DNA from: Zobellella iuensis | Lineage (GTDB): Bacteria > Pseudomonadota > Gammaproteobacteria > Enterobacterales > Aeromonadaceae | Length of the DNA stretch: 64,000 bases | NCBI RefSeq assembly: GCF_016746085.1 | Contig: NZ_JAERTZ010000026.1 | Location: 434,001 to 498,000 of the forward strand | Direction: 5' to 3' | Part shown: in pieces, positions 1 through 8,704 of the stretch | Layout of the letters: each line of letters opens with the position of its first letter | Position numbering within the stretch: the stretch's first letter is position 1 | Made by a program: the position numbers and the translations under genes | The notes under the pieces: model-generated | Databases searched by the model: none | Seen by the model: the letters and a program-made list of their open reading frames with translations, nothing else | Told to the model about the DNA's origin: nothing

Positions 1-463
1 GGTGTTCGCCGCCGGGATCTGGCTGGATACCGGCGACTACAGCAGCACCGAGCCCGCCTCCATCGGCAAGGGTTACAAGACCACCATGCTCACCCTGGGC
101 GGCACCTATCACTTCGACGCCGCCAAGAGCTGGTCCGCTTCCGCTCTCTCCCGCTACGAGATCAAGTCGAAACAGGACGAGACCGGCATCACCCCGGGCG
201 ACAGCTGGCTGGTGGAATGGGGCATCGGCAAGCGGCTGGACAACGGCCTGGAGCTGGGACTGGTCGGCTACGATGCCTGGCAGCTGGAAAACAGCAAGGG
301 CGCGCCGGCCGGCAAGGCCGAAAAACACGCCCTGGGGGTGGAGGCCGGCTATTTCTGGCCCTCGCTGATGCTGGGCCTGAACGCCGCCTACCTTAACGAG
401 TACCAGGTGAAGAACGGCCCCAGTGGTGATCTGTTCCGCCTGACCCTGACCAAGGTGTTTTAA
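1..463 (+). CDS. Outer-membrane channel of the phenol/meta-pathway family (3' part)
   Basis: The frame is open from the left edge, so the N-terminus lies outside the window; about 153 residues are visible. Alternating hydrophobic and polar strands rich in Gly, Tyr and Trp, and a C-terminal phenylalanine, are typical of an outer-membrane beta-barrel. The sequence resembles the 'MetA-pathway of phenol degradation' family, which is thought to help aromatic substrates cross the outer membrane. It converges on dmpR and ends just before a shared hairpin. The position beside dmpR and the phenol hydroxylase operon supports a role in phenol uptake, which is inference. The family call is fairly firm, the substrate is not. 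Confidence 0.75.
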   Translation, partial: VFAAGIWLDTGDYSSTEPASIGKGYKTTMLTLGGTYHFDAAKSWSASALSRYEIKSKQDETGITPGDSWLVEWGIGKRLDNGLELGLVGYDAWQLENSKGAPAGKAEKHALGVEAGYFWPSLMLGLNAAYLNEYQVKNGPSGDLFRLTLTKVF

Positions 464-468
464 GGCGC

Positions 469-495
469 GGGAGCCGGCCCACGCCGGCTCCCCTT
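469..495. terminator. Bidirectional hairpin between channel gene and dmpR
   Basis: A perfect 10-bp stem, GGGAGCCGGC (469-478) with GCCGGCTCCC (483-492) and a CCAC loop, lies between two convergent genes and is followed by CTTATT on the plus strand. The dmpR stop codon abuts it. It probably ends transcripts from both sides, although the T-tract is short. Confidence 0.7.
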
Positions 496-2209
496 ATTCC
501 TGCTCCAGCTTCTTCATGCGATAGGCCAGCGCCGGCCGGGTCAGGCCCAGGATGCGGGCGGCCCTGGAGACGTTGCCCTCGGCGGCCTTGAGGGCGTGGC
601 GGATCAGGCTCTGCTCCAGGTTTTCCAGGCTGAAGTCCTCGGTCAGCAGCTGGGCGCACCAGGCCTCCCTGTCGCCGTCTTCGGTGTCGGCCGTTTCCTG
701 CAGCGAGCCGTCCTGACGGACCTTGCCCACCGCCGAAGCGCTGTCTTTGAAGGTGGGGAAGAGGCTGCACACCTCTATCTCGTTGTTGTTGTCGGTGAGG
801 ATGATACCGCGCTCGATCAGGTTTTCCAGCTCGCGGATATTGCCCGGCCAGTCGTACGCCAGCAGGGCTTCCCGCGCCTTGTCGGTCACCCCCAGGATGC
901 GCTTGTTGTACATGGCCTGGTAGCGATTGAGGAAATGCTGCACCAGCAGCGGTATGTCTTCCCTGCGCTCCCGCAGCGGCGGGATATGTACCGGGAAGAT
1001 GTTCAGCCGATAGAAGAGATCCGCCCTGAATCGCCCTTCCCGCACCGCCTGCTGCAGATCCTCGTTGGTGGCGGTGACCACCCGCACATCGATCTTGCGG
1101 GTGCGCACATCCCCCACCCGCTCCAGTTCGCCTTCCTGCAGCACCCGCAACAGGCTGGCCTGGGCCCGGGGCGACAGCTCCACCACCTCGTCCAGGAAGA
1201 TGGTGCCGCCGTCGGCCCGCTCGAACTTGCCCTCCCGGCTCTGGGTAGCACCGGTATAGGCACCCTTCTCCACCCCGAACAGCTCCGCCTCGATCAGATC
1301 CGGCGGTATGCAGGCGCAGTTCACCGCCACGAAGGCCTTGTCGGCCCGGTCGCTGGCCACATGCAGGCCACGGGCGAACACCTCCTTGCCGACCCCGGTT
1401 TCCCCCAGCAGCAACACCGTCACCCGGCTGTGGGAGGCCCGCTGGATAAGCCGGCACACCTGCCTGAAGGCGGACGACTGGCCGATGGAGTTGAATACCC
1501 GGTAATCGTCTTCGGACTCGTCACCCACGCTGTCGCGCAGCTTGACCAGCTCGCTCCTGAGCGCGAACAGCTCTTCCGCCACCGGATCCGGCAGCATGAA
1601 TTTCTCGATTTCCGCCTGGTCTTCCCACTCCTGGGCCGGCTTGCCGACGATGCTGCAGTGCTCGTCGCCCATGGCCACGCAGTTCACTTCCTTGTAGATG
1701 ATGGTCCGGCCCATGAAGTAGCTGGTGTAGCCGCTGGCATAGCCGAGCAGGGTCCAGCAGATGGGCTCCTCGGCCTGGCCGAACTCGTTCTGATGAACGT
1801 CCGCCTCGTAGGAGTTGAACCAGTCGAACTCACCGAGGAAGTGGCCCGAGTCCATGTCCAGCTCCAGCCGGGTGGGCACCACCTTGACCATGCCCCGGAT
1901 GCCGTGCATCTGGGGGCCGGCCATAAAGCACTCTTCCCGGGCGATATGGGGGCGCAGCTTGCGGGCGATTTCGGCATCCCTCATACCGGAGTGATAGCCG
2001 AAACGCATCAGGAAGCGCTGGGCCCGCTGCACGCCAAGGGTTTCGATAAGCTCCTTACGCAGCAACCCCATCACGCTGGCGTGGATCAGCAGCATGCGCT
2101 GCTCGTTGAACCAGATTTTGCCCTGCTCCCCATCGAAGCGGATGCCCGCGATCAGATCGCCGGTTTCGGGGATATTCAGGTTTTCGAGATCTCGCATCGG
2201 GCTCTTCAC
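494..2209 (-). CDS. dmpR: Phenol-responsive sigma-54 activator, DmpR/MopR family
   Basis: A 571-residue XylR/DmpR-type activator that binds phenols directly and switches on a sigma-54 promoter. Order: N-terminal effector domain and V4R region (about 15-205), AAA+ domain (about 240-475) with Walker A GETGVGKE (269-276), GAYTGA loop (316-321) and Walker B TIFLDE (336-341), then a Fis-type helix-turn-helix (about 530-568). His102 and Trp130, and the zinc ligands Cys151, Glu174, Cys177 and Cys185, all sit exactly four residues before the phenol-pocket and zinc residues described for MopR (H106, W134, C155, E178, C181, C189). This supports phenol as effector. It is divergent from dmpK. An alternative start is Met5. 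Confidence 0.96.
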   Translation of the reverse strand: MKSPMRDLENLNIPETGDLIAGIRFDGEQGKIWFNEQRMLLIHASVMGLLRKELIETLGVQRAQRFLMRFGYHSGMRDAEIARKLRPHIAREECFMAGPQMHGIRGMVKVVPTRLELDMDSGHFLGEFDWFNSYEADVHQNEFGQAEEPICWTLLGYASGYTSYFMGRTIIYKEVNCVAMGDEHCSIVGKPAQEWEDQAEIEKFMLPDPVAEELFALRSELVKLRDSVGDESEDDYRVFNSIGQSSAFRQVCRLIQRASHSRVTVLLLGETGVGKEVFARGLHVASDRADKAFVAVNCACIPPDLIEAELFGVEKGAYTGATQSREGKFERADGGTIFLDEVVELSPRAQASLLRVLQEGELERVGDVRTRKIDVRVVTATNEDLQQAVREGRFRADLFYRLNIFPVHIPPLRERREDIPLLVQHFLNRYQAMYNKRILGVTDKAREALLAYDWPGNIRELENLIERGIILTDNNNEIEVCSLFPTFKDSASAVGKVRQDGSLQETADTEDGDREAWCAQLLTEDFSLENLEQSLIRHALKAAEGNVSRAARILGLTRPALAYRMKKLEQE

Positions 2210-2294
2210 TCCCTGTCCATGGCCATCACGCCTTCCCTCGAAGGCAATGCCTGGCCACCAGTCTTGCCGGCTAGTGTATGGGGCCCGCCCCCTG

Positions 2295-2309
2295 TTATCA
2301 ATTGCTCAA
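2295..2309. promoter_or_regulatory. DmpR-type upstream activating sequence 1
   Basis: TTATCAATTGCTCAA matches 13 of 15 positions of the DmpR/XylR-class inverted repeat TGATCAATTGATCAA. It is centred about 183 bp upstream of the predicted start of the dmpK transcript and 40 bp (near four helical turns) from the second site. Confidence 0.8.
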
Positions 2310-2334
2310 ATAATTAACACCAAAACAACAAAAC

Positions 2335-2349
2335 TAATCAAATGATCAA
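2335..2349. promoter_or_regulatory. DmpR-type upstream activating sequence 2
   Basis: TAATCAAATGATCAA matches 13 of 15 positions of TGATCAATTGATCAA. It is centred about 143 bp upstream of the predicted transcription start. The paired, helically phased arrangement is that of DmpR-dependent promoters. Confidence 0.8.
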
Positions 2350-2458
2350 ATCCCTCCTCGTCCCCGGCTCCCAACCCTCGCCTTACTGAAACGAAGAAAT
2401 AAAAATAAATTCTTATAAATCAAACAAATAAATAAACACACCATCATTTCACCCAGCC

Positions 2459-2474
2459 TGGCACAGGCGTTGCT
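2459..2474 (+). promoter_or_regulatory. Sigma-54 (-24/-12) promoter of the phenol operon
   Basis: TGGCAC (2459-2464), five bases, then TTGCT (2470-2474) matches the sigma-54 consensus TGGCAC-N5-TTGCW completely. Transcription should begin near 2485, about 50 bp before dmpK. The A/T-rich DNA between the activating sites and this promoter would allow looping. The rest of the 2210-2535 gap holds no gene. Confidence 0.92.
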
Positions 2475-2535
2475 CTACCAAGACAGAAGTTAATTAAAGG
2501 TTACGCACCGTAAACAAGCTGCAGGAGTTTTAAGG

Positions 2536-2835
2536 ATGAGTGCCACCCGGACACAACCAGGGCAAGACGTCGCCGCCCCGGCAAGCGAGCTGACCAAATA
2601 TATCCGCGTGCGAAGTCGCCCGGATGCCCGCTTCGTCGAGTTCGACTTCGCCATCAACGATCCCGGCCTGTTCGTCGAGCTGGTACTGCCGCGGGACGCC
2701 TTCGAGACCTTCTGCGCCACCAATCAGGTAGTGGCCATGACCCGGGAGCAGACCGAGGCCATCGACGCCGAGCTGGACAAGTGGCGCTACGGCGAAGAAA
2801 CCCTGATGAGCCGCAACCGCGACCAGGCCCAGTAA
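2536..2835 (+). CDS. dmpK: Phenol hydroxylase assembly subunit DmpK (P0)
   Basis: A small 99-residue protein, first gene of the phenol hydroxylase operon. In related systems DmpK is needed to assemble active enzyme, probably for iron insertion into the oxygenase, but is not part of the catalytic cycle. The central segment with YIRVRSRPDARFVEFDF and the position in front of dmpL identify it. A Shine-Dalgarno AGGAG lies at 2523-2527. The gap to dmpL is 26 bp. Confidence 0.92.
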   Translation: MSATRTQPGQDVAAPASELTKYIRVRSRPDARFVEFDFAINDPGLFVELVLPRDAFETFCATNQVVAMTREQTEAIDAELDKWRYGEETLMSRNRDQAQ

Positions 2836-2861
2836 CGAATCCCCCGCAAGGAGTAAGCAAG

Positions 2862-3848
2862 ATGACACTGGAAATCAAAACCGCATCGGTGGAGCCGATA
2901 CGCCAGACCTTCGCCAACATCAGCCGCCGTTTCGGCGACAAGCCGGCGACCCGCTACCAGGAAGCCACCTACGATGTGCAGGCCGAGACCAACTTCCACT
3001 ACCGCCCCCTGTGGCAGCCGGAGAAGGAACTCAACGACAAGAGCCGCACCGCCATCGAGATGGCGGACTGGTACAGCTTCCGGGATCCGCGCCAGTTCTA
3101 TTACGGCGCCTATGTGCAGCAGCGGGCCCGCATGCAGGAAGGCGCCGAGAACAACTACGCCTTCTTCGAGAAGCGCGAGCTGGCCGCCAACCTGGGCGAC
3201 GAACTAAGGACCGCCGTCACCCGCTTCCTGCTGCCCCTGCGCCATGTGGAGCAGGCCGCCAACCTCAATCATATGTACGGCGCCGACTACGGCTACGGCA
3301 CCGCCATCACCCAGGCCCAGATGTTCGCCGGCATGGATCGCTTAGGCATGGCCCAGTACCTGTCCCGCATCGGCCTGCTGCTGGACGACAACAGCGGCGA
3401 TTCACTGGCCCGGGCCAAGGCGCACTGGATGAGCGATCCGGCCTGGCAGGGGGTGCGCGCCCTGTGCGAGGAAACCCTGGTCACCAAGGACTGGTTCGAG
3501 CTGTTCCTGGCCCAGGCCCTGGTGCTGGATACCCTGCTCAATGAGCTGTTCTACCGCCGGTTCGACGCCTGGCTGGTGGCCAACGGCGGTCGCGATCTCG
3601 GCCTGCTCACCGAATTCATGCAGGACTGCCACAAGGATCTGGCCCGCTGGAGCGACAGCCAGTTCAAGGTCTCCGCCGGCGAAAGCGAGCACAACCGCCA
3701 ACAGTTGCGGCAATGGGCCGAGCGCTGGCGGGGCAAGGCCGCCGACGCCCTGGCGCCCCTGGCCAGGGAGATGCTGGGCGAAGGCGCCCTGGATGCCGCC
3801 CTCGCCGAACTCGACCAACGCATCGCCAAAGCCGGCTTCAACCAGTAA
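2862..3848 (+). CDS. dmpL: Phenol hydroxylase beta subunit DmpL (P1)
   Basis: 328 residues, close to the usual 331. It is the non-metal beta subunit that pairs with DmpN in the oxygenase dimer (about 100 kb-class bacterial multicomponent monooxygenases). The reading frame is open farther upstream, but the ATG at 2862 is preceded by AAGGAG at a good distance and gives the family N-terminus, so that start was chosen. It belongs to the ferritin-like helical fold of the diiron oxygenases but lacks the paired metal-ligand ExxH motifs found in DmpN, as expected for the beta subunit. Confidence 0.95.
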   Translation: MTLEIKTASVEPIRQTFANISRRFGDKPATRYQEATYDVQAETNFHYRPLWQPEKELNDKSRTAIEMADWYSFRDPRQFYYGAYVQQRARMQEGAENNYAFFEKRELAANLGDELRTAVTRFLLPLRHVEQAANLNHMYGADYGYGTAITQAQMFAGMDRLGMAQYLSRIGLLLDDNSGDSLARAKAHWMSDPAWQGVRALCEETLVTKDWFELFLAQALVLDTLLNELFYRRFDAWLVANGGRDLGLLTEFMQDCHKDLARWSDSQFKVSAGESEHNRQQLRQWAERWRGKAADALAPLAREMLGEGALDAALAELDQRIAKAGFNQ

Positions 3849-3861
3849 AGGAAGCAAGACA

Positions 3862-4131
3862 ATGTCAAAGGTTTATCTCGCCCTGCAGGACAACGACCTG
3901 TCCCGCTACATAGTCGAGGCCATCGAGGAAGACAACCCCGGGGCCACCATCCACCATCAGCCGGCGATGATCCGCATCGAAAACGAGGATCGGCTGGTGA
4001 TCCAACGCGCCACCGTCGAGGACAAGCTGGGCCGGGACTGGGACGTGCAGGAGCTGCACCTCAACCTGATCACCCTGGGCGGCAACGTGGACGAAGACGA
4101 CGATCGGCTCACGCTGAGCTGGAACAGCTAA
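3862..4131 (+). CDS. dmpM: Phenol hydroxylase activator/coupling protein DmpM (P2)
   Basis: 89 residues, cofactor-free coupling protein that binds the oxygenase and controls turnover at the diiron site. The start at 3862 follows an AAAGGAAG ribosome site, 13 bp after dmpL. Recognisable segments are NDLSRYIVEAIEEDNPGA near the N-terminus and LITLGGNVDEDDD near the C-terminus. It sits between dmpL and dmpN in the invariant family order. Confidence 0.95.
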   Translation: MSKVYLALQDNDLSRYIVEAIEEDNPGATIHHQPAMIRIENEDRLVIQRATVEDKLGRDWDVQELHLNLITLGGNVDEDDDRLTLSWNS

Positions 4132-4145
4132 GGGAGGAACGACTC

Positions 4146-5651
4146 ATGGCTGCGAAAAAACTGAACATCAAGGACAAATACCGTCTGCTGACCCGGGATC
4201 TGGACTGGGAATTCTCCTACCAGGACCGCAAGGACGCCTTTCCCTTCGAGGAGTTCGAAGGCATCAAGATCACCGACTGGTCGAAGTGGGAAGATCCCTT
4301 CCGCCTGACCATGGACGCCTACTGGAAATACCAGGCCGAGAAGGAGAAGAAGCTGTACGCCATCTTCGACGCCTTCGCCCAGAACAATGGCCAGCTCAAC
4401 ATCTCGGATCCGCGCTACGTCAACGCCATCAAGATCTTCCTCACCGGGGTCAGCCCGCTGGAATACCAGGCGTACCAGGGTTACGCCCACGTGGGGCGCC
4501 AGTTCGGCGGCATAGGCGCGCGCATCGCCTGCCAGATGCAGTCCATCGACGAGCTGCGCCATGTGCAGACCCAGATCCACGCCATGAGCCACTACAACAA
4601 GTTTTTCGACGGCTTCCAGGACTGGACCCACATGCACGACCGGGTGTGGTACCTGTCGGTGCCCAAGTCCTTCTTCGAGGACGCCCGCTCCGCCGGTCCC
4701 TTCGAGTTCCTGCTGGCGATCAGCTTCTCGTTCGAATACGTGCTGACCAACCTGCTGTTCGTGCCCTTTATGTCCGGCGCCGCCCATAACGGCGACATGG
4801 CCACCGTCACCTTCGGCTTCAGCGCCCAGTCCGACGAGGCCCGCCACATGACCCTGGGGCTGGAGATCATCAAGTTCCTGCTGGAGCAACACGAAGACAA
4901 CCTGCCCATAGTACAGAAGTGGATCGACAAGTGGTTCTGGCGCGGCACCCGCTTGCTGTCCATCGTCGCCATGATGATGGACTACATGCTGCCCAACAAG
5001 GTGATGTCCTGGAAGGAGGCCTGGGAGCTGTACTTCGAGGAGGCCGGTGGCGCCCTGTTCAAGGATCTGGCCCGCTACGGTATCCGCATGCCCAAGTACA
5101 GCGAAGTGATCGAGAAGGAGAAGGATCACATCTCCCACCAGGCCTGGTGGATCTTCTACAACTTCGGCCACGCCGCCGGTTTCCACACCTGGATCCCCAC
5201 CGACGAGGAGCTGGACTGGCTGAGCGAGAAGTACCCGGACACCTTCGACAGGTACTACCGCCCGCGCTGGGAGCTGGCCAGGAAGATGGAGGCCGAGGGC
5301 AAGCGCTTCTACAGCAACGGCCTGCCCCAGCTGTGCCAGGTGTGCCAGGTGCCCATGACCTTTACCGAGATGGACAGCGACCCGGGCCAGATCAGCTACC
5401 GCTCCGTCCTGCACGAGGGCGAGCGCTACCACATGTGCTCCGACGGCTGCCACGACATCTTCTGCGACGAGCCCGAGAAGTTCGTGCAGTCCTGGCTGCC
5501 GGTGCACCAGATACTGCAGGGCAACTGCGGCGGCCCCGGCCTGGAGGAGGTGCTGAGCGACTACTACCGCATGAACATCGGCGCCGACAACATGGACATC
5601 AAGGACTCGCCCGACGAGCGCCGCTGGAAACAGTGGAAAGGCGTGGCCTGA
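4146..5651 (+). CDS. dmpN: Phenol hydroxylase alpha subunit DmpN (P3), diiron oxygenase
   Basis: A 501-residue catalytic subunit that hydroxylates phenol to catechol using O2. The six diiron ligands can be read as Glu106, Glu136, His139 (DELRH), Glu197, Glu231 and His234 (DEARH). A C-terminal YHS-like zinc site is formed by Cys397, Cys400, Cys431 and Cys435. The length fits the family (about 500-517). A ribosome site GGGAGG precedes the ATG by seven bases. It forms the oxygenase with DmpL and DmpO. Confidence 0.97.
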   Translation: MAAKKLNIKDKYRLLTRDLDWEFSYQDRKDAFPFEEFEGIKITDWSKWEDPFRLTMDAYWKYQAEKEKKLYAIFDAFAQNNGQLNISDPRYVNAIKIFLTGVSPLEYQAYQGYAHVGRQFGGIGARIACQMQSIDELRHVQTQIHAMSHYNKFFDGFQDWTHMHDRVWYLSVPKSFFEDARSAGPFEFLLAISFSFEYVLTNLLFVPFMSGAAHNGDMATVTFGFSAQSDEARHMTLGLEIIKFLLEQHEDNLPIVQKWIDKWFWRGTRLLSIVAMMMDYMLPNKVMSWKEAWELYFEEAGGALFKDLARYGIRMPKYSEVIEKEKDHISHQAWWIFYNFGHAAGFHTWIPTDEELDWLSEKYPDTFDRYYRPRWELARKMEAEGKRFYSNGLPQLCQVCQVPMTFTEMDSDPGQISYRSVLHEGERYHMCSDGCHDIFCDEPEKFVQSWLPVHQILQGNCGGPGLEEVLSDYYRMNIGADNMDIKDSPDERRWKQWKGVA

Positions 5652-5705
5652 CCCGGGCCCATCAACCGGGGCCGGACAGGGCCCCGTTACAAGGAGACAG
5701 TCATT

Positions 5706-6068
5706 ATGGCGGTTATCGCACTCAAGCAAGACTACAAGGGTGAAGTCAGGGACGCCCGGGCCAACTTCGGCGGCAACATCCTGGTGTACATCGGCTGGGA
5801 TCAGCACCTGCTGTTCTGCTCGGCCAAGACCTTTCCCCTGTCCCCGGCCATGAGCTTCGGCGATTTGCTGGACAAGGTGATGCCGGAAGGCTTCGGCCAG
5901 CACCCGGATTTCGAACAGATCGACTGGAGCCGGGTGCAGTGGCGGCTCAACGGCGAGCCGCTGCATCCCACCCGGGAGCAGCCCCTGGAGCAGCTGGGCT
6001 TCGATCACAAATCCCTGCTGCGGTTCAAGACCCCGGGCCTGAACGGCTACAAGGGCACCGGCGTTTAA
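5706..6068 (+). CDS. dmpO: Phenol hydroxylase gamma subunit DmpO (P4)
   Basis: 120 residues; third subunit of the (alpha-beta-gamma)2 oxygenase. Segments such as VYIGWDQHLLFCSAKTFP and a C-terminal LRFKTPGLNGYKGTGV are typical. It starts 54 bp after dmpN with an AAGGAG ribosome site and is followed by dmpP after nine bases. Confidence 0.95.
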   Translation: MAVIALKQDYKGEVRDARANFGGNILVYIGWDQHLLFCSAKTFPLSPAMSFGDLLDKVMPEGFGQHPDFEQIDWSRVQWRLNGEPLHPTREQPLEQLGFDHKSLLRFKTPGLNGYKGTGV

Positions 6069-6077
6069 GGAGGCGTT

Positions 6078-7139
6078 ATGAGCTACGAAGTCACCATAGA
6101 GCCCACCGGCGACGTGATCGAGGTGGAAGAGGGCCAGACCATTCTGGACGCGGCCCTGCGCCAGGGAGTGTGGCTGCCCTTCGCCTGCGGCCACGGCACC
6201 TGCGGCACCTGCAAGGTACAGGTGGTCGACGGTTTCGCCGACGTGGGCGAGGCCTCGCCCTTCGCGTTGATGGACGTGGAGCGGGAAGAAGGCAAGGTGC
6301 TGGCCTGCTGCTGCAAGCCCGAATCCGATCTGGTGATCGAGGCCGACATCGACGTGGATCCGGACTTCGCCGGCCATCCGGTGCAGGACTACCAGGGCAC
6401 GGTCACCGGGATCACCGCCCTCTCCCCCACCATCCGCGGCATCCGCATCGAGCTGGATCGGGACATGGTCTTCCAGGCCGGCCAGTACATCAACCTGCAG
6501 GTGCCCGGGGTAACCGGCAGCCGTGCCTTCTCCCTGGCCAACCCGCCCGCCGCCAAACGGGAGATAGAGCTGCATGTGCGCAAGGTCGAGGGCGGCGCCG
6601 CCACCACCTGGCTGCACGAGCAGCTCGAGGTGGGCGACCGGCTGAGCCTCTCCGGCCCCTATGGCCAGTTCTTCGTACGCAAGTCCGACGAGGGGGGCGC
6701 CATCTTCATCGCCGGCGGCTCCGGCCTGTCCAGCCCCCAGTCGATGATCCTGGATCTGCTGGCCGAGGGCGACCGCCGCCCCCTCTACCTGTTCCAGGGC
6801 GCGCGCAACGTTGCCGAACTCTACAACCGGGCGCTGTTCGAGCAACTGGCCGCCGAGCACGACCACTTCCACTACATACCGGCGCTCAACGCCCCGCTGC
6901 CGGAGGACGACTGGCAGGGCTTTACCGGCTTCGTGCATGAGGCGGTGGCCGAGCATTTCGAGCAGCGCTGCGGCGGCAACAAGGCCTACCTGTGCGGGCC
7001 GCCGCCGATGATCGACGCCGCCATCACCACCCTGATGCAGAGCCGGCTGTTCGAGCGGGACATCCATATGGAGCGGTTCTTCACCGCCGCCGACGGCGCC
7101 CAGGAGCAGCCCCGCTCCGCCCTGTTCAAGCGTATATAG
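6078..7139 (+). CDS. dmpP: Phenol hydroxylase reductase DmpP (P5)
   Basis: 353 residues, the same length as the Pseudomonas CF600 protein. It passes electrons from NADH through FAD and a plant-type [2Fe-2S] cluster to the oxygenase. The cluster ligands are Cys37, Cys42, Cys45 and Cys77 (C-x4-C-x2-C-x31-C). An FAD-binding RAFSLANPP segment and an NAD-binding YLCGPPPMIDAA segment follow. It is the last hydroxylase gene; catB begins 46 bp downstream on the same strand with no hairpin between, which suggests co-transcription. Confidence 0.96.
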   Translation: MSYEVTIEPTGDVIEVEEGQTILDAALRQGVWLPFACGHGTCGTCKVQVVDGFADVGEASPFALMDVEREEGKVLACCCKPESDLVIEADIDVDPDFAGHPVQDYQGTVTGITALSPTIRGIRIELDRDMVFQAGQYINLQVPGVTGSRAFSLANPPAAKREIELHVRKVEGGAATTWLHEQLEVGDRLSLSGPYGQFFVRKSDEGGAIFIAGGSGLSSPQSMILDLLAEGDRRPLYLFQGARNVAELYNRALFEQLAAEHDHFHYIPALNAPLPEDDWQGFTGFVHEAVAEHFEQRCGGNKAYLCGPPPMIDAAITTLMQSRLFERDIHMERFFTAADGAQEQPRSALFKRI

Positions 7140-7185
7140 GGAAAAATGGCCATGAAGAGATTAAAAAGCAAACAGGAGAGACGAC

Positions 7186-8322
7186 ATGCCGGCAACTATT
7201 CAGTCTGTTGAGGCCATCCTGGTCGACATCCCGACCATACGCCCGCACCAGCTGTCCATGACCACCATGGGCGTCCAGACCATGGTTATCGTACGGATGA
7301 AAGACTCTGCCGGTCTCGAAGGGCTGGGGGAGGCCACCACCATCGGCGGCCTGGCCTACGGCCCGGAAAGCCCCGAAAGCGTCAAGCTGACCATAGATAC
7401 CTATCTGGCTCCCCTGCTGCTCGGCCAGCCGGCAGACAACATCAACTCCCTGAGGGTCAGGCTGAATCGCCACACCCGTGGCAACAACCTGGCCAAGTCC
7501 GCCATCGAGACCGCCTTGCTGGATATGCTGGGCAAGCGCCTGAACCGCCCGGTTTCCGACCTTCTGGGCGGCGCCGTACAGCGGCATATTCCCGTACTCT
7601 GGACCCTGGCCAGCGGCGATACCGCAAAAGATATCGATGAAGCCCTGGGCCTGATCGCGGCCAGGCGGCACTGCGATTTTAAACTGAAGATCGGTGCCCG
7701 CGCGCTGATGGACGACGTGCGCCATGTGGCGGCCATCAAGGCCGCCGTGGGCGACAGCGCCAGCGTACGGGTCGACGTCAACCAGGCCTGGGATGAAGCG
7801 ACCGCCGCCAAAGGCATGGCCGAGCTGCAGGCGGCCGGCATCGACCTGGTCGAGCAGCCGACCCCGATGACGGATCTGGCGGCGCTGGTGCGCCTCTCGG
7901 AAAAGTTCCACCTTCCCATTCTGGCCGACGAAGCCGTGGCCGATGCCTCCGACATGTTCAGCCTGGCCTCCGCCGGTTTTTCCGGCGCGGTAGCCCTGAA
8001 GATCGCCAAGGCAGGAGGGCCGCTCCAGGCGCTGGAAGTAGCGACCGTGGCCAGTGCGGCAGGGGTCGGCCTCTATGGTGGCACCTTGCTGGAAGGCACC
8101 ATCGGCTCCGTTGCCGCGCTGCATGCCTGGTCCACGCTCGAAAAAATTCATTGGGGCACCGAGATGTTCGGCCCGCTGCTGATGAAGGACGACATCGTGG
8201 TCAGGCGATTGAACTTTCATGACAACGGCGTCGAACTGCCCGCCGGTCCCGGTCTGGGCATGGAGATAGATGAAGACAAGCTGGCCTACTACAGCAGAAA
8301 AAATGAGTACCGCCGGAAATAA
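7186..8322 (+). CDS. catB: Muconate cycloisomerase CatB
   Basis: 378 residues, enolase superfamily. It converts cis,cis-muconate to muconolactone in the beta-ketoadipate (ortho) pathway. Catalytic lysines lie in KLKIG (Lys166, Lys168) and LKIAKAGG (Lys272). The metal ligands are Asp197 (VDVN), Glu223 (VEQP) and Asp248 (ADEA). It begins a catBCA block directly behind phenol hydroxylase, preceded by an AGGAG ribosome site. No catR-like LysR regulator is present in the window, so the phenol promoter may control it. Confidence 0.95.
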   Translation: MPATIQSVEAILVDIPTIRPHQLSMTTMGVQTMVIVRMKDSAGLEGLGEATTIGGLAYGPESPESVKLTIDTYLAPLLLGQPADNINSLRVRLNRHTRGNNLAKSAIETALLDMLGKRLNRPVSDLLGGAVQRHIPVLWTLASGDTAKDIDEALGLIAARRHCDFKLKIGARALMDDVRHVAAIKAAVGDSASVRVDVNQAWDEATAAKGMAELQAAGIDLVEQPTPMTDLAALVRLSEKFHLPILADEAVADASDMFSLASAGFSGAVALKIAKAGGPLQALEVATVASAAGVGLYGGTLLEGTIGSVAALHAWSTLEKIHWGTEMFGPLLMKDDIVVRRLNFHDNGVELPAGPGLGMEIDEDKLAYYSRKNEYRRK

Positions 8323-8358
8323 ACACCGACGCAAAGATGTTCAGACGGAGAAGGAATC

Positions 8359-8649
8359 ATGCTGTTTAAAGTCGAGATGAAGGTAACTATCCCCCATGAC
8401 CTGCCGGCCGACGTGATTGCCGACATCAAGGCGCGGGAAAAAGCCTACGCCCAAGCGCTGCAGACCCAGGGCAAGTGGCGCCACCTGTGGCGGATAGCCG
8501 GCAGCTACGCCAACGTCAGCATCTTCGATGTGGCCGATAACGCCGAACTGCAGGAGCTGATAAGCGGGCTGCCCCTGTTCCCTTATATGGACATCGGTGT
8601 TGCCCCCTTGTGCCGGCATCCCTCGTCCATTCACGAGGACGACCGCTAA
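8359..8649 (+). CDS. catC: Muconolactone delta-isomerase CatC
   Basis: 96 residues, the standard size. It moves the double bond of muconolactone to give beta-ketoadipate enol-lactone. The N-terminus MLFKVEMKVTIPHDLP and C-terminus LPLFPYMDIGVAPLCRHPSS are diagnostic of the small ferredoxin-like CatC fold, which works as a decamer. It lies 36 bp after catB with a GGAGAAGG ribosome site. Confidence 0.95.
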   Translation: MLFKVEMKVTIPHDLPADVIADIKAREKAYAQALQTQGKWRHLWRIAGSYANVSIFDVADNAELQELISGLPLFPYMDIGVAPLCRHPSSIHEDDR

Positions 8650-8704
8650 CCATCGGTCCTATTCCACAACCAAACAAGTCACAAACCCGCAAGGAGCTAA
8701 AGCA

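Noticed and set aside
4128-7067. A 979-codon open frame on the minus strand across dmpN-dmpP
   Set aside because: It is the complement of well-identified phenol hydroxylase genes. High GC makes stop codons rare in this phase, and the translation has no recognisable domain.
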